A DNA stretch of 64,000 nt. Source: Ralstonia pickettii (GTDB taxonomy: Bacteria > Pseudomonadota > Gammaproteobacteria > Burkholderiales > Burkholderiaceae). Position numbers and translations under genes: made by a program. Below the pieces are notes generated by a model. The model was not told where the DNA came from, searched no databases, and saw only the letters and a list, made by a program, of their open reading frames with translations. Of the stretch, positions 56,521 to 64,000 are shown piece after piece (position 1 is the first letter of the stretch; each line of letters begins with the position of its first letter). The stretch spans positions 248,001-312,000 of the forward strand of contig NZ_JFZG01000006.1 in assembly GCF_000607165.1 (NCBI RefSeq), written 5' to 3'.

Positions 56521-57252
56521 ATGAACGCTTCCTCCACCCCGGCTTCTGGGGCCGATGTGTCCGTCGAGACCATTGGCGAGCTGATCAACCTGTCCGGACG
56601 GCAACGCATGCTGTCGCAGCGGATCGTGCTGCAAATGGTGTTGGCCGCTCAGGGTCACGCCGCAGCGCTCGACATCGCACGGTCATGCCTGGCGACATTC
56701 GCGTCGGCACACACCGATCTTGTCGAGGGCAATGCGCGCCTGCCCGGGGCATTCTCGGACGCGCTGCGTCAGCTCTACTTCGGCAAGCTGCGTGGTGATG
56801 CACGTGTCCGCGAGTTCATCGTACTGGTCAAAAGCGGTATCGATGCCTTGTCGACCGGCACGACACAACGCAACACGTCTCTCGATGCCATCGTGGCGCA
56901 GGCCACGCCCATGCTGGAACTTCTGCAGACCATCACACAGGCCTATCAAGAGGAGATGCACGTGTGCGAAGTCGCGCTGCGAAAGCGTCAGGCAGAGATC
57001 GCCGCGCACCTCGGACGCATCTCCATGCAGGCCAACATCGTCGCCATGAACGCGCGCGTCTCGGCCGCAAGGGCGGGCCCATATGGGCGCGAGTTCTCAG
57101 TGATCACTACGGTGCTCGCGGACATCATCCAGGAGATGGACCAGTTGATCCGCAATGTCGTCGGGACCGACGATGCCGCGCAGCCCGGTGCAGGCACGCG
57201 CCGGCCATCGACGCCGGCATCTCGCACGTTCGGGCACATGTCGCTGCGTTGA
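56521..57252 (+). CDS. Soluble PilJ-type sensor fused to an MCP tip (mini-chemoreceptor)
   Basis: 243-aa protein with no transmembrane helix or signal peptide. The N-terminal half has the GRQRMLSQR signature (26-34) of the type IV pili methyl-accepting chemotaxis transducer N-terminal domain (PilJ). Residues about 167-205 (ISMQANIVAMNARVSAARAG...GREFSVITTVLADI) align in pattern with the signalling hairpin of methyl-accepting chemotaxis proteins. The adaptation helices and HAMP are absent. It may therefore talk to a CheA/CheW array or to a partner by itself. The next gene (19 bp away) encodes an exported double-PilJ protein, so the two probably form a sensing pair. Confidence 0.75.
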   Translation: MNASSTPASGADVSVETIGELINLSGRQRMLSQRIVLQMVLAAQGHAAALDIARSCLATFASAHTDLVEGNARLPGAFSDALRQLYFGKLRGDARVREFIVLVKSGIDALSTGTTQRNTSLDAIVAQATPMLELLQTITQAYQEEMHVCEVALRKRQAEIAAHLGRISMQANIVAMNARVSAARAGPYGREFSVITTVLADIIQEMDQLIRNVVGTDDAAQPGAGTRRPSTPASRTFGHMSLR

Positions 57253-57271
57253 TCATGAGACGGAGAACCGC

Positions 57272-58066
57272 TTGAAACCCTATCTGCAATTCATCCGCTT
57301 GCTTGTGTGCTCCGCCCTGCTGTCGGGGCTGATGGGGAGCGCGTGCGCGCAACCGCTGACGATCAACGCGGCCATCAACAAGGCGGGCCGCCAGCGCATG
57401 CTGTCGCAGCGCATGGCCAAGGCGTATTGCCAGATCGGCCTGGGCGTGGAGGTCGAGCGATCGAAGAAGATTCTCGAGCAGTCAGTCGCGCTCTTTGATC
57501 GGCAACTCACGGAATTGAAAGCATTCGCGCCCACGCCCGAGATCAAGGACACCTACGCCAAACTTGAACAGATGTGGTTCGTCTACAGGCAGTTGCTGAC
57601 AGGCGGTGACCCGAACATCGACAACGCGAAGAAGATCGCCCAAGCCAGCGAGGACGTGCTGAAGCTCGCGCAACAGGGCACAGTGCTGCTGGAGAAGCAC
57701 TCGGGCACGGCAACGGGCAAGCTGATCAACGTGGCCGGCCGTCAGCGGATGCTTTCGCAGCGCATTGCCAAGCTGAGCATGTTCCGGGCGTGGGACATTA
57801 CCTCTGCGCAGATGACGCAGGATCTCGATTCAGCCATGAAGGAATTTACCGCCGCTCAGGCCTTCCTCACGTCTGCGCCGCAGAACTCCGGGGCAATCAA
57901 CAGTGAGTTGCAACTGGCCAGCACACAGTGGCTGTTCTTTGCCGAAGCGCTCAAGCAGACCGAAGGCACGCGCGCAGAGCAGTTGCGCAACGTTGCCACA
58001 ACCAGCGAACGCATTCTTCAGGTAATGGATGACGTGACTGGCCTGTACGAGGGGCTGGCCAGATAG
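57272..58066 (+). CDS. Exported protein with two PilJ-type domains
   Basis: 264-aa protein with a signal peptide (KPYLQFIRLLVCSALLSGLMGSACA/QP). Two copies of the PilJ N-terminal-type domain each carry GRQRMLSQR (39-47 and 156-164). There is no MCP, HAMP or kinase domain. The start is taken as the TTG at 57272, because GGAG lies 6 bp upstream and the signal peptide begins there. It is the second gene of an operon with the mini-chemoreceptor. Similar domains bind nitrate or nitrite in NarX-like sensors, but the ligand-binding residues are not evident, so the ligand is open. Confidence 0.75.
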   Translation: MKPYLQFIRLLVCSALLSGLMGSACAQPLTINAAINKAGRQRMLSQRMAKAYCQIGLGVEVERSKKILEQSVALFDRQLTELKAFAPTPEIKDTYAKLEQMWFVYRQLLTGGDPNIDNAKKIAQASEDVLKLAQQGTVLLEKHSGTATGKLINVAGRQRMLSQRIAKLSMFRAWDITSAQMTQDLDSAMKEFTAAQAFLTSAPQNSGAINSELQLASTQWLFFAEALKQTEGTRAEQLRNVATTSERILQVMDDVTGLYEGLAR

Positions 58067-58073
58067 CAGAGCG

Positions 58074-58281
58074 CTACGACAGCCAACCACGCAGCGCTTG
58101 CCACGCCACCAACTTCTTGGCGTACGGCACGGCTGCATAAGCAGGACTGCTGGAAGGGAGTTTGAGGATGGTGTGCCGGTCGCCGATGTGGCCCAGCGCC
58201 TTCACACCAATGCGCGCGGCGTATTCCATGCCCGGCAGGTCCTGGCCGATCACCTCGCCGGCCAGGCGCCAGAACTGGTTG
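58074..58281 (-). pseudogene. UDG/TDG-type glycosylase remnant, copy 1
   Basis: Broken copy of the C-terminal part of a uracil/hypoxanthine DNA glycosylase gene. It keeps NQFWRLAGEVIGQDLPGMEYAAR and then jumps to the C-terminal GDRHTILKLPSSSPA and WQALRGWL. Compared with the copy at 60718, 189 bp (63 codons) are missing in frame, at a short GCGC microhomology. The N-terminal GSxPS-type motif is absent. The 5' end joins a repeated 24-nt motif, so it cannot be functional. Confidence 0.8.
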
Positions 58282-58304
58282 ATATTCTGGTTAATTTGAC
58301 ACCT
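58281..58304 (-). repeat. Dispersed 24-nt junction motif, copy 1
   Basis: Motif resembling AAATTRACCARAATWYC followed by the broken glycosylase. On the plus strand its core is AATTTGACACCT. Copies 2 and 3 are at 61105-61129 and 63690-63713. Each is the join between different segments, which suggests recombination or an IS-end scar. Confidence 0.7.
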
Positions 58305-58395
58305 GTGCTGCAAGCTTCTCGCCCAGAATGATTGCGAACGACCCCGCCCGGGACCACCGTGTTGCGAAGATGGCTTGAACTGAGTGGACGTAGGG

Positions 58396-59379
58396 TCAAA
58401 ACTCCATCAGGTCCTTGGCAACGACCACTTGTCCGGAGAAGAATTTCTTCACCTCAGGCACATAGCGCTGATAATCGTCATGCTCGTTGACCGTAGGCAA
58501 CAGGTGCGTAAGCACCACCGTTTTGACATGAGCGCGTGCCGCCATTCTTCCGACCGCATCCGGCGTTAGATGCTCCTCGACTTCATGCCGCATGAGCGCC
58601 GCCTGTTGCTCCGGTGTCATGCCTTGCCAAGTCCCGTTCTTGATGAACACCTGCTTCACGTCTTCGCTTGAGCCCACCTCCGACACGAGGGTATCGGCGT
58701 CCCTTGCCAGCTCAGTCACTGCGTCGCTGGGGCCAGTGTCACCGGTAAAGACAATGACACGGTCGGGGGTCTGGAAACGGTACGCATAGGATTTGTACTT
58801 GCCGTAGTACGGGCTGCCTTCAGGAATATGGAAGTGCGTGTTCTCCACAGCAGTGACCTTGATGTTCTGGTCCTGGTAGATCAGCCCCGGCGCAACGTCA
58901 TGGCCAACGAACACATCGCCAAGCGGTGTGCGCCTACCTTCGGCCCAGCGGATTTCCGCATTCACCGTGAAATATTGAATGGCGCCTTTCACGAGCGCGG
59001 TGGTCCCGGGCGGGCCGTAGACGTCGATGGGATCATGGCGCTGAAAATCCCATGCCACTGACATGAGTGCACCCAGACCTGCAGTGTGATCGTCGTGGCC
59101 GTGCGTGATGAACACTTTCCCGATCTGCCGGAAATTAGCCCCCGCCTGCGTCACTCGGCGCAGCACGCCATCACCGGCGTCTACAAGGTAGCACGTCCCG
59201 TTGACGATCAACAGATTCGACGACTGCGCCCGGTCCTTGGCAGGAATCGGCCCACCGCGCGTACCGAGCGTGATGAGGTGCGTGCCGGTTCGGGTCTCCG
59301 TTGCTTCGCCGCTCGCTCGCCTAAGAGGGAGGAGGCTCAAGACAACGATGCTCGCAAGCAACAACTGGCCGATTTTCAT
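58396..59379 (-). CDS. Exported metallo-beta-lactamase-fold hydrolase
   Basis: 327-aa protein with a signal peptide (KIGQLLLASIVVLSLLPLRRASG). The zinc-binding HxHxDH motif is His93-Gly-His95-Asp-Asp97-His98 in THGHDDH, and further ligands lie in TGDTGPSD and THLLPT. The fold is closer to RNase Z/arylsulfatase-type MBL proteins than to beta-lactamases. The start at 59379 is chosen because GGAG lies 6 bp upstream; two Met codons upstream are possible. Located in a 2.8-kb cargo segment between junction-motif copies 1 and 2. Confidence 0.85.
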   Translation of the reverse strand: MKIGQLLLASIVVLSLLPLRRASGEATETRTGTHLITLGTRGGPIPAKDRAQSSNLLIVNGTCYLVDAGDGVLRRVTQAGANFRQIGKVFITHGHDDHTAGLGALMSVAWDFQRHDPIDVYGPPGTTALVKGAIQYFTVNAEIRWAEGRRTPLGDVFVGHDVAPGLIYQDQNIKVTAVENTHFHIPEGSPYYGKYKSYAYRFQTPDRVIVFTGDTGPSDAVTELARDADTLVSEVGSSEDVKQVFIKNGTWQGMTPEQQAALMRHEVEEHLTPDAVGRMAARAHVKTVVLTHLLPTVNEHDDYQRYVPEVKKFFSGQVVVAKDLMEF

Positions 59380-60152
59380 CTCCATCTCCATCACTCGAAC
59401 GATGCCGACCAAAATCAAAAACATCTGATTGAACGACCTAACGACCCGTCACCATCCATTATCAAAATGGTTGCCGACGCTTGGCAAAGACACACCAAGA
59501 TCCATTCCGTCGATGGCGGGGCAGGACTTTCCTGAGCATGCGTTCCAGGCGACGCCACGACGAAAGCCAGGGCCACAGTCGCCATTGCCAGTCGACACGT
59601 ATGTCGGAGCGCGGTCGCTGGGTAGTGCGCTGAAGCAATGTGGAGCAACATTCATGCTGACATCGGCAGGACAAGGTTTTCGGGTTCATGATCGCCACGG
59701 AGAGCCGATTCCGAGCCCAAGCCGTATCAGAACTGAAACAATGCCGACGGTATCGAGTGGGCGCGCTGACCGAGAACCGGCTTACGGGAACGCGTACGGC
59801 GATGGCTGAACATCAAGTCAAGCATACGGCGCAGCCATGCACATCAGTCTATGCAGTTCGCAGGTTGCTTCATGCTTGAATGACTTTGGCCTGGAATCAA
59901 TCCCGCCGCTGGCCCCGCGGCCCCGAAACCCCGGCCGTACGAGCACCGGTACGAATCTTGCCGACCTCCGCAGATCACGCAACGTACGTGGCAGGGATCG
60001 TTGAACGCTTCACTGAAGAAACTCCAAGCCAATGCAATGGCATGGTTAAGGCGATTTACTCGAGGTGGGGGGCTTGATCTGTGACCATGCCGACGAAGCG
60101 ATCTTAGTATCCGGAGAACAAAGGCCTTGCCAGTCGCGCGCCTACGGAGAAC
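59380..60152. other. Cargo gap without a convincing gene
   Basis: 773 bp with lower GC than the core genes. The only coding hint is a minus-strand frame (59415-59585) whose first 23 residues (ATVALAFVVASPGTHA) look like a signal peptide; it is only 56 aa and has no ribosome-binding site, so it may be a broken gene. Short plus-strand frames at 59429 and 59880 have no recognisable product. Confidence 0.5.
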
Positions 60153-60578
60153 ATGATGAGTAAGATCGTTGTCTTGACACTCAGCTTCACCTGCGTCGCT
60201 CCTGTCGTTGCACTGGCGCAGGAGTACAACTGCTCAGCACAGACGCTCAACGGCGAATACATCTTCGCCGGCCGCGGGTTTATCGAACCAGGCGAACCTG
60301 GGGTGCAGCGGGTGCACAGCGGTGTACTGATCTTCGACGGCGCTGGCAATGTTGCAGGTAAGCAATCATCAAGTCGCGGCGGGAAAATCAGCCGAGACAA
60401 GCTGCAGGGTACCTATGCACTTGATGCCAATTGCTCCGGAACGGCAACTTTTAGCTCGGTAGCAAAACCTGGCAGCCAAATTCATTGGGATCTGTATGTC
60501 ACCCGAGGCGGCAAGATGGGACATATGGTTCGCATGGATGACGCAAGCATGGCGGTCCGCACCTTTCAAAAAGAGTAG
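60153..60578 (+). CDS. Small exported protein of unknown function
   Basis: 141-aa protein with a signal peptide (MSKIVVLTLSFTCVAPVVALA/QE). The mature part has two Cys (YNCSAQ and ANCSG) that could form a disulfide, and beta-rich Gly-patterned segments (EYIFAGRGFI, GVLIFDGAGNVAG, GTYALDANCSGTATF). The start ATGATG at 60153 follows GGAG. The pattern of a lipocalin-like or beta-sandwich envelope protein is weak. In the cargo segment between glycosylase remnants. Confidence 0.6.
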   Translation: MMSKIVVLTLSFTCVAPVVALAQEYNCSAQTLNGEYIFAGRGFIEPGEPGVQRVHSGVLIFDGAGNVAGKQSSSRGGKISRDKLQGTYALDANCSGTATFSSVAKPGSQIHWDLYVTRGGKMGHMVRMDDASMAVRTFQKE

Positions 60579-60717
60579 ACCGAACCTACAGCCCTCCCTT
60601 GCCCAACGCCGTAGATCGTTGACAGTCAGTCCCGGGGATGGAAACCCGGCGTCGGGCAATGCCAATTCAAGACGTATCGCACTTAACAACAATCACGATT
60701 TATTGGCACCGCCAACA

Positions 60718-61105
60718 TCAGTCAGCTTTACCGAGCCATGACTCCAACTCCCGCCAAGCATACAGTTTCTCCGCATACGGCATCGTATGCGCCGGACTGC
60801 TGGAGGGGAGCCGGACGATCCGATAACTACCGCCATGCGAGCCGAGCGCTTTCAAGCCGATGCGCTCTGCAGTCCCGCCGTTGAAGGCGATCACCGCCAG
60901 GTTTGGCAACGAGGCAACCAAGCTGGAGAGGTCGTTGCCAGCATGGTCGCGAATCTTGCTGTCGAGACTGCCTTCTCGCTTGGCCTCGGCCACCACATCC
61001 CACAAGCCGATGCGATGCGCTAGCAGCGCCTTCAAGCGCGCGGCGTATTCCATGCCCGGCAGGTCCTGGCCGATCACCTCGCCGGCCAAGCGCCAGAACT
61101 GGTTG
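60718..61105 (-). pseudogene. UDG/TDG-type glycosylase remnant, copy 2
   Basis: C-terminal two-thirds of a family-6-like (HDG/UDG) DNA glycosylase: begins NQFWRLAGEVIGQDLPGMEYAAR, includes AHRIGLWDVVAEA, SLPNLAVIAFNGG and LPSSSPAHTMPYAEKL, and ends LESWLGKAD. The N-terminal active-site region (the GSFPS-type motif and YYGHP) is missing because the 5' end is replaced by the junction motif. It is longer than copy 1, which also has a 189-bp internal deletion. Not expected to be functional. Confidence 0.8.
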
Positions 61106-61129
61106 GAATTTTGGTCAATTTGACACCTT
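61105..61129 (-). repeat. Dispersed junction motif, copy 2
   Basis: Core GGTCAATTTGACACCTT on the plus strand. To its left is glycosylase remnant copy 2; to its right the remnant of an XRE-type regulator. This is the only copy with both homologies, so it links copies 1 and 3. Confidence 0.75.
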
Positions 61130-61149
61130 AGCCTTAGGCTGGCCACCAG

Positions 61150-61215
61150 CTATTTCGTGAGCCCCCGGGATAGTTGCCGGATCACGCGCACCAACATCTC
61201 GCCCTTTCCGGCTCG
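61150..61215 (-). pseudogene. XRE regulator 3' remnant
   Basis: Minus-strand translation gives AGKGEMLVRVIRQLSRGLTK and a stop. This is homologous to the end of the XRE protein at the window's right edge (DEKREMLMGVIRQLVGGLSK, stop). An in-frame stop lies just upstream, so only the C-terminal 22 or so codons remain. It lies to the right of junction motif copy 2. Confidence 0.75.
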
Positions 61216-61500
61216 CTACACGCGATAAATCGTCATCAGACTGGCCGGCCCTTGACCAACGGACATGCATTGTTTAGATTGCGACGCATGGCACACGCCT
61301 CCTCCTCGCTCGCAGTAGATGTTCGGCCACGAGATATGCTGCGGGGGAAAACATTGGCAACTAGTCGTACGGATAACGCTCCGCTTCAACCAGCGGGGTA
61401 GGCTGCCGACCGCATCGGCAGTGATTTGCTCATTCCCTTAACCGACCGGGCATGAGTGTGTGGTGGCCGAGCACTTGAAGCCTGGACAAGGATTGCGCAA
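61216..61500. other. Gap before the 61.5-kb gene
   Basis: 285 bp. A 7-bp hairpin CTGCCGA/TCGGCAG occurs at about 61405-61424. An AAGGA 8 bp before the ATG at 61501 is a fair ribosome site. No gene or clear promoter seen. Confidence 0.5.
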
Positions 61501-62481
61501 ATGTCCGAACTCAACACGTATTCGCTCACGCTGCTGGGCGTCAAGCACAACGTCTCCAGAATTTTCTTCAACACGCGAGAAGATTTCACTGAAGACGACC
61601 GCTCCGGTAAGTCCGATTCGAGCCGTCGACGCCCCGCCCTCATCCCTACCACGCCGCTAGCAGTCGCCGCACTGTCTCAAGAAGACATTCTCGATCGGGC
61701 CAGCCAAGCCACCATCAAGAACCATCTTCGCATCGAGAGCCTGCGGGTTTCCGACACGGAAACCATAGGGGACTTTCTGTCGAAAGCGCTGATGCTGGAC
61801 ACGAACCGCGCAGTTCGCTCCGGTACAAAATACGACAACTACGCGAAACAGCGCTTCGGCAAGTCGTACTCGCAATTCGTGGACGAGCTGCGAAGGGATG
61901 TCGTCAAGCGTTTCCACGAGGCCTTTGACAAGCTTGAGTATGTCCCGCCCATGTTAAGCAACTGGCCACCTCATTCGCGCGACATCGTCAACGAATACGA
62001 AGTCGCCGCACCGCCGGATGTGATCGATGAACTCGCCGATCTCGCCAGCCAGGGACACATCCATTCGCAGTACCTAGTCGCCCTGCTACGCAGCTTCACG
62101 GAGCGCAAGCTGACGCGGGAGAGCGTGAATCTATTGCTTGAAGCCCACGAAAACAAGCATCCGCAGGCGCTTGACGCCCTAGCCCGATATCTGCTCGTCG
62201 GGCAGGACTATACGGCTGCCCTGCAGTGCGCACTGATCTCGCTGGAAGGACGGTACCCGCACGCAAAGTACACGATCCAACTGTTCGAGCGATCGGTGGC
62301 AGGCAAGGTGATCGTGATGCCAAGGGGCGTGATACCGGCGCTCAAAGTCGTCCTCGAATCGGAGCTCGACGGCAAATTCCAGTCGCTCGCACGCAAGCAC
62401 TGTCCAGAGTGGTTTCCTTCGGAAGAGGAACTGATGCGCAGTTTCTTCCAACGTCATCTCGGCGGTACCGACCATGTGTGA
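61501..62481 (+). CDS. Unrecognised 326-aa protein (first gene of a two-gene module)
   Basis: Soluble-looking 326-aa protein; I recognise no family. A first part (1-90) contains a possible beta strand pair (YSLTLLGVKHNVSRIFF). From about 160 it is helical, with segments resembling Sel1/TPR-like repeats (DELADLASQGHIHSQYLVALLRSF; ALDALARYLLVGQDYTAALQCALISLEG). The start at 61501 follows AAGGA. It overlaps the next gene by 8 bp, so translation is coupled. It lies in a cargo segment bounded by junction motifs 2 and 3. Confidence 0.65.
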   Translation: MSELNTYSLTLLGVKHNVSRIFFNTREDFTEDDRSGKSDSSRRRPALIPTTPLAVAALSQEDILDRASQATIKNHLRIESLRVSDTETIGDFLSKALMLDTNRAVRSGTKYDNYAKQRFGKSYSQFVDELRRDVVKRFHEAFDKLEYVPPMLSNWPPHSRDIVNEYEVAAPPDVIDELADLASQGHIHSQYLVALLRSFTERKLTRESVNLLLEAHENKHPQALDALARYLLVGQDYTAALQCALISLEGRYPHAKYTIQLFERSVAGKVIVMPRGVIPALKVVLESELDGKFQSLARKHCPEWFPSEEELMRSFFQRHLGGTDHV

Positions 62482-62740
62482 GCGCCGAGACGATCTGAAT
62501 GAGTGCGATACCGACGCACACTGCCTGGAATGCGGACGCGTGAGCGGTGCAAAGGACTACGAAGACGTCGATGACGAATTCGATCCAGATCATCCGATGT
62601 GCCCCGATTGCCAGCTCGCAAAGAGACTCAGCAACGCCCGCTGCGAATATTGCGACGATCCGGCCGAATACGAAACCGAAGTCGGATACCTTTGCTGCGA
62701 CCATCACTCGGACTACGTCGACGGTTTCATCCGGGAATGA
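62474..62740 (+). CDS. Cys-rich zinc-ribbon-like 88-aa protein (second gene of module)
   Basis: Very acidic 88-aa protein with eleven Cys residues: CLECG, MCPDCQ, CEYCDD and LCCDHH are CxxC or similar pairs, so it probably binds two or more zinc ions like a zinc ribbon or rubredoxin-like fold. It starts inside the end of the preceding gene (8-bp overlap). No family is recognised. A perfect 12-bp hairpin lies 5 bp after the stop codon. It may bind the partner protein or nucleic acid; that is inference. Confidence 0.65.
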   Translation: MCERRDDLNECDTDAHCLECGRVSGAKDYEDVDDEFDPDHPMCPDCQLAKRLSNARCEYCDDPAEYETEVGYLCCDHHSDYVDGFIRE

Positions 62741-62745
62741 TTGCA

Positions 62746-62776
62746 CGGCAGGCTGCCTCCCAAGGGCAGCCTGCCG
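62746..62776 (+). terminator. GC-rich 12-bp hairpin after the two-gene module
   Basis: Perfect inverted repeat CGGCAGGCTGCC/GGCAGCCTGCCG with a 7-nt loop, without a T tract. The right-hand arm GGCAGCCTGCC recurs at 63720-63730 next to junction motif copy 3, so it may be part of the dispersed repeat rather than a terminator. Confidence 0.5.
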
Positions 62777-62856
62777 GCAAACGCCTTGACGTACCGTCCA
62801 CCACGAACCGATTAGTCTTAGCCAAGGCCTCCGGTTTCTGCACGTATCAGTCCGTC

Positions 62857-63519
62857 TTACTCTTCTTCGATTCGCTTGATAGCCTGATGATGCTTCGCAA
62901 TCGAAGTGCCGGTCGCTAACCCCACAAGCGAGGCGTATTTTTCGCCCGTTGCTGAATCAGACAGAATTTCAAGCAAATCGCTCTCTTTCAGCTCTAGTGT
63001 GCGTTCAGCCCATTTCGTCATCGCGTCGGGATAGCGACTTCCATACTGGAGTCCCTCACCTTGAACTTCTCGGGCAATTGACTGCAGCTTCTTGAACGAA
63101 CGCAGCCCAGCCTCTCGCTGCGATTCCAGCTCGGGGGAAACGTGCCTACTCCAGTCAAAGCTTTCGCGTACTGCAGGCGCGACGGTCTTCAAAGAAGCCT
63201 GGTAACTCTCATAATTTCGAATCACTGTACCTGCCGGCAATAGCCCTAAGACATACGCGTCCAATATCGCAGTAGCGTGTTTCGAAGCCGTTGCAGTTGC
63301 CTCGGCCTCCAGCAAGACGATTCGTTGTTGCTTGGCTGAATTGGCACCATCAACAGCGCCCCATAGAGCCAATACAACGAGCACGGCCTGACCCAAATGA
63401 TGAATGCGCAACGCGCGTTTCACCTCTGACGTCTTCGGCTCCAGCTTCCGATCCTTGTAGAGAGAAGCTGACAGCGCAAAAAGAGATGCTGTAGCAACTA
63501 TGTATGGAAGCAAAATCAT
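62857..63519 (-). CDS. Unrecognised membrane protein
   Basis: 220-aa protein with two hydrophobic segments at the N-terminus (MILLPYIVATASLFALSASLY and LGQAVLVVLALWGAVDG), then a charged helical region (about 65-220) predicted to face the cytosol or periplasm, ending in RIEEE. No family recognised. Local base composition is visibly AT-richer than the core (for example 28 G/C of 60 bases at 63181-63240). Between junction motifs 2 and 3. Confidence 0.6.
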   Translation of the reverse strand: MILLPYIVATASLFALSASLYKDRKLEPKTSEVKRALRIHHLGQAVLVVLALWGAVDGANSAKQQRIVLLEAEATATASKHATAILDAYVLGLLPAGTVIRNYESYQASLKTVAPAVRESFDWSRHVSPELESQREAGLRSFKKLQSIAREVQGEGLQYGSRYPDAMTKWAERTLELKESDLLEILSDSATGEKYASLVGLATGTSIAKHHQAIKRIEEE

Positions 63520-63689
63520 CAGTCAGATTCGTCAGGTGAAAGACGACTAATCGGCAAAGAACCGCTGAGACCTTAGAGACAGCATCATTCGATGCAACGC
63601 AAACACGTCTCCATTCGAGCGTTCTTCGCTTCGCTGACAGCGGGTCTCTGAGGCTTGACGATCCACAGGAATATGCGTCGATGCTCTTT

Positions 63690-63713
63690 GAATTTTGATC
63701 AATTTGACACCTT
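63690..63713 (-). repeat. Dispersed junction motif, copy 3
   Basis: Core AATTTTGATCAATTTGACACC on the plus strand, with TTGACCGCAGGCAGCCTGCC to the right. It is followed by the XRE regulator gene in the same relation as copy 2 is to the XRE remnant; the left flank is unrelated to the glycosylase. Confidence 0.7.
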
Positions 63714-63733
63714 GACCGCAGGCAGCCTGCCCG

Positions 63734-64000
63734 CTACTTCGAGAGCCCGCCGACGAGTTGCCGGATCACACCCATCAGCATCTCGCGCTTCTCGTCCGGC
63801 AAGCCTTCCAGCAATTCCAGGATCTTCCGGGCTTGGTCTACCTCCCGGTTTGAAGCATCAGTCAGCAGCTCTTCTATGCCGCAGCCGAAGATCTCGGCCA
63901 ACTCGGCGAGCCGGACGATGGACGGTACGGCAACGCCTGTCTCCATGCGGGAAACTGCCTCGCGACTAATACCAAGCACTTCGGCCACCTTCTCTTGAGA
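63734..64000 (-). CDS. XRE-family transcriptional regulator (5' end outside window)
   Basis: Partial gene; the start lies beyond the right edge. The visible part begins SQEKVAEVLGISREAVSRMETG, the second half of a classical Cro/CI-type HTH, followed by LAEIFGCGIEELL and a helical tail (QARKILELLEGLPDEKREMLMGVIRQLVGGLSK). It is related to the remnant at 61150. A GTG at 63986 exists in frame but lies within the HTH, so it is not the real start. Such regulators are common in accessory and phage-like regions. Confidence 0.85.
   Translation of the reverse strand, partial: SQEKVAEVLGISREAVSRMETGVAVPSIVRLAELAEIFGCGIEELLTDASNREVDQARKILELLEGLPDEKREMLMGVIRQLVGGLSK

Noticed and set aside
60718-61146. 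Glycosylase copy 2 as an intact gene
   Set aside because: The N-terminal active-site part is missing and the frame starts only from a GTG inside the junction region.
1-64000. CRISPR arrays, rRNA or tRNA genes
   Set aside because: No regularly spaced direct repeats and no cloverleaf or rRNA-like segment was seen anywhere in the window.

Overview
The window reads as chromosome of a GC-rich betaproteobacterium of the Burkholderiales, most likely Ralstonia. The reasons are a PhaZ1-type intracellular PHB depolymerase with a Cys183-Asp355-His388 triad, an IscR with an enlarged Cys loop, an rsxB-nth pair, a Gcr-family membrane 'recombinase', and a gene preceded by a Ralstonia-style hrpII box (TTCG-N16-TTCG). 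The species cannot be fixed from the sequence alone.

Layout. 1-3.3 kb: S49 peptidase, Rieske protein, HAD phosphatase and rluC on the minus strand, divergent from rne (RNase E) across a 736-bp gap. 7.2-10.7 kb: molybdenum-cofactor genes moaA-mobA-moeA and a small membrane protein. 10.8-16.8 kb: minus-strand rmuC, hydroxyacid dehydrogenase, Na+/H+ antiporter, LUD protein and pncB. 17.0-20.5 kb: prfB with the classical +1 frameshift, an SDR and lysS. 21.5-27.6 kb: the ISC iron-sulfur operon iscR-iscS-iscU-iscA-(DUF3565)-hscB-hscA-fdx-iscX, with an IscR-type promoter/operator and a terminator-like hairpin just before hscB. 28.0-33.6 kb: ribose operon rbsBACRK behind a palindromic LacI-type operator. 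33.6-41.7 kb: Gcr-family protein, uvrB, an aromatic/aspartate aminotransferase, phaZ, and a TetR regulator. 41.9-48.8 kb: rsxB-nth, a RutE-type nitroreductase, an S10-family lipoprotein peptidase behind an unusual AT-rich leader, a DMT exporter, a DUF1841 protein and two small cytochromes c. 49.1-51.8 kb: a MoxR ATPase-acetyltransferase-VWA operon.

From 51.9 kb the content becomes accessory. A lone gene (51.9-53.0 kb) encodes a Cys-His-Asp protein resembling the HopX/AvrPphE/RipE type III effectors and carries an hrpII box with a correctly placed -10. Next come an NTF2-like protein, a spermidine-synthase-like protein, a TPR protein and a DUF1993 protein. An operon at 56.5-58.1 kb pairs a soluble mini-chemoreceptor (PilJ-type sensor plus MCP tip) with an exported double-PilJ-domain protein; a large hairpin with a T8 tract lies in its leader.

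The last 6 kb (58.07-64.0) is a mosaic. Two N-terminally truncated copies of a TDG/UDG-type DNA glycosylase gene, one also with an internal deletion, and a remnant plus a fuller copy of an XRE regulator gene are joined at three copies of a ~24-nt motif. Between the copies lie two cargo segments of about 2.6-2.8 kb. They hold an MBL-fold hydrolase and a secreted protein in one, and an unrecognised two-gene module plus a membrane protein in the other.
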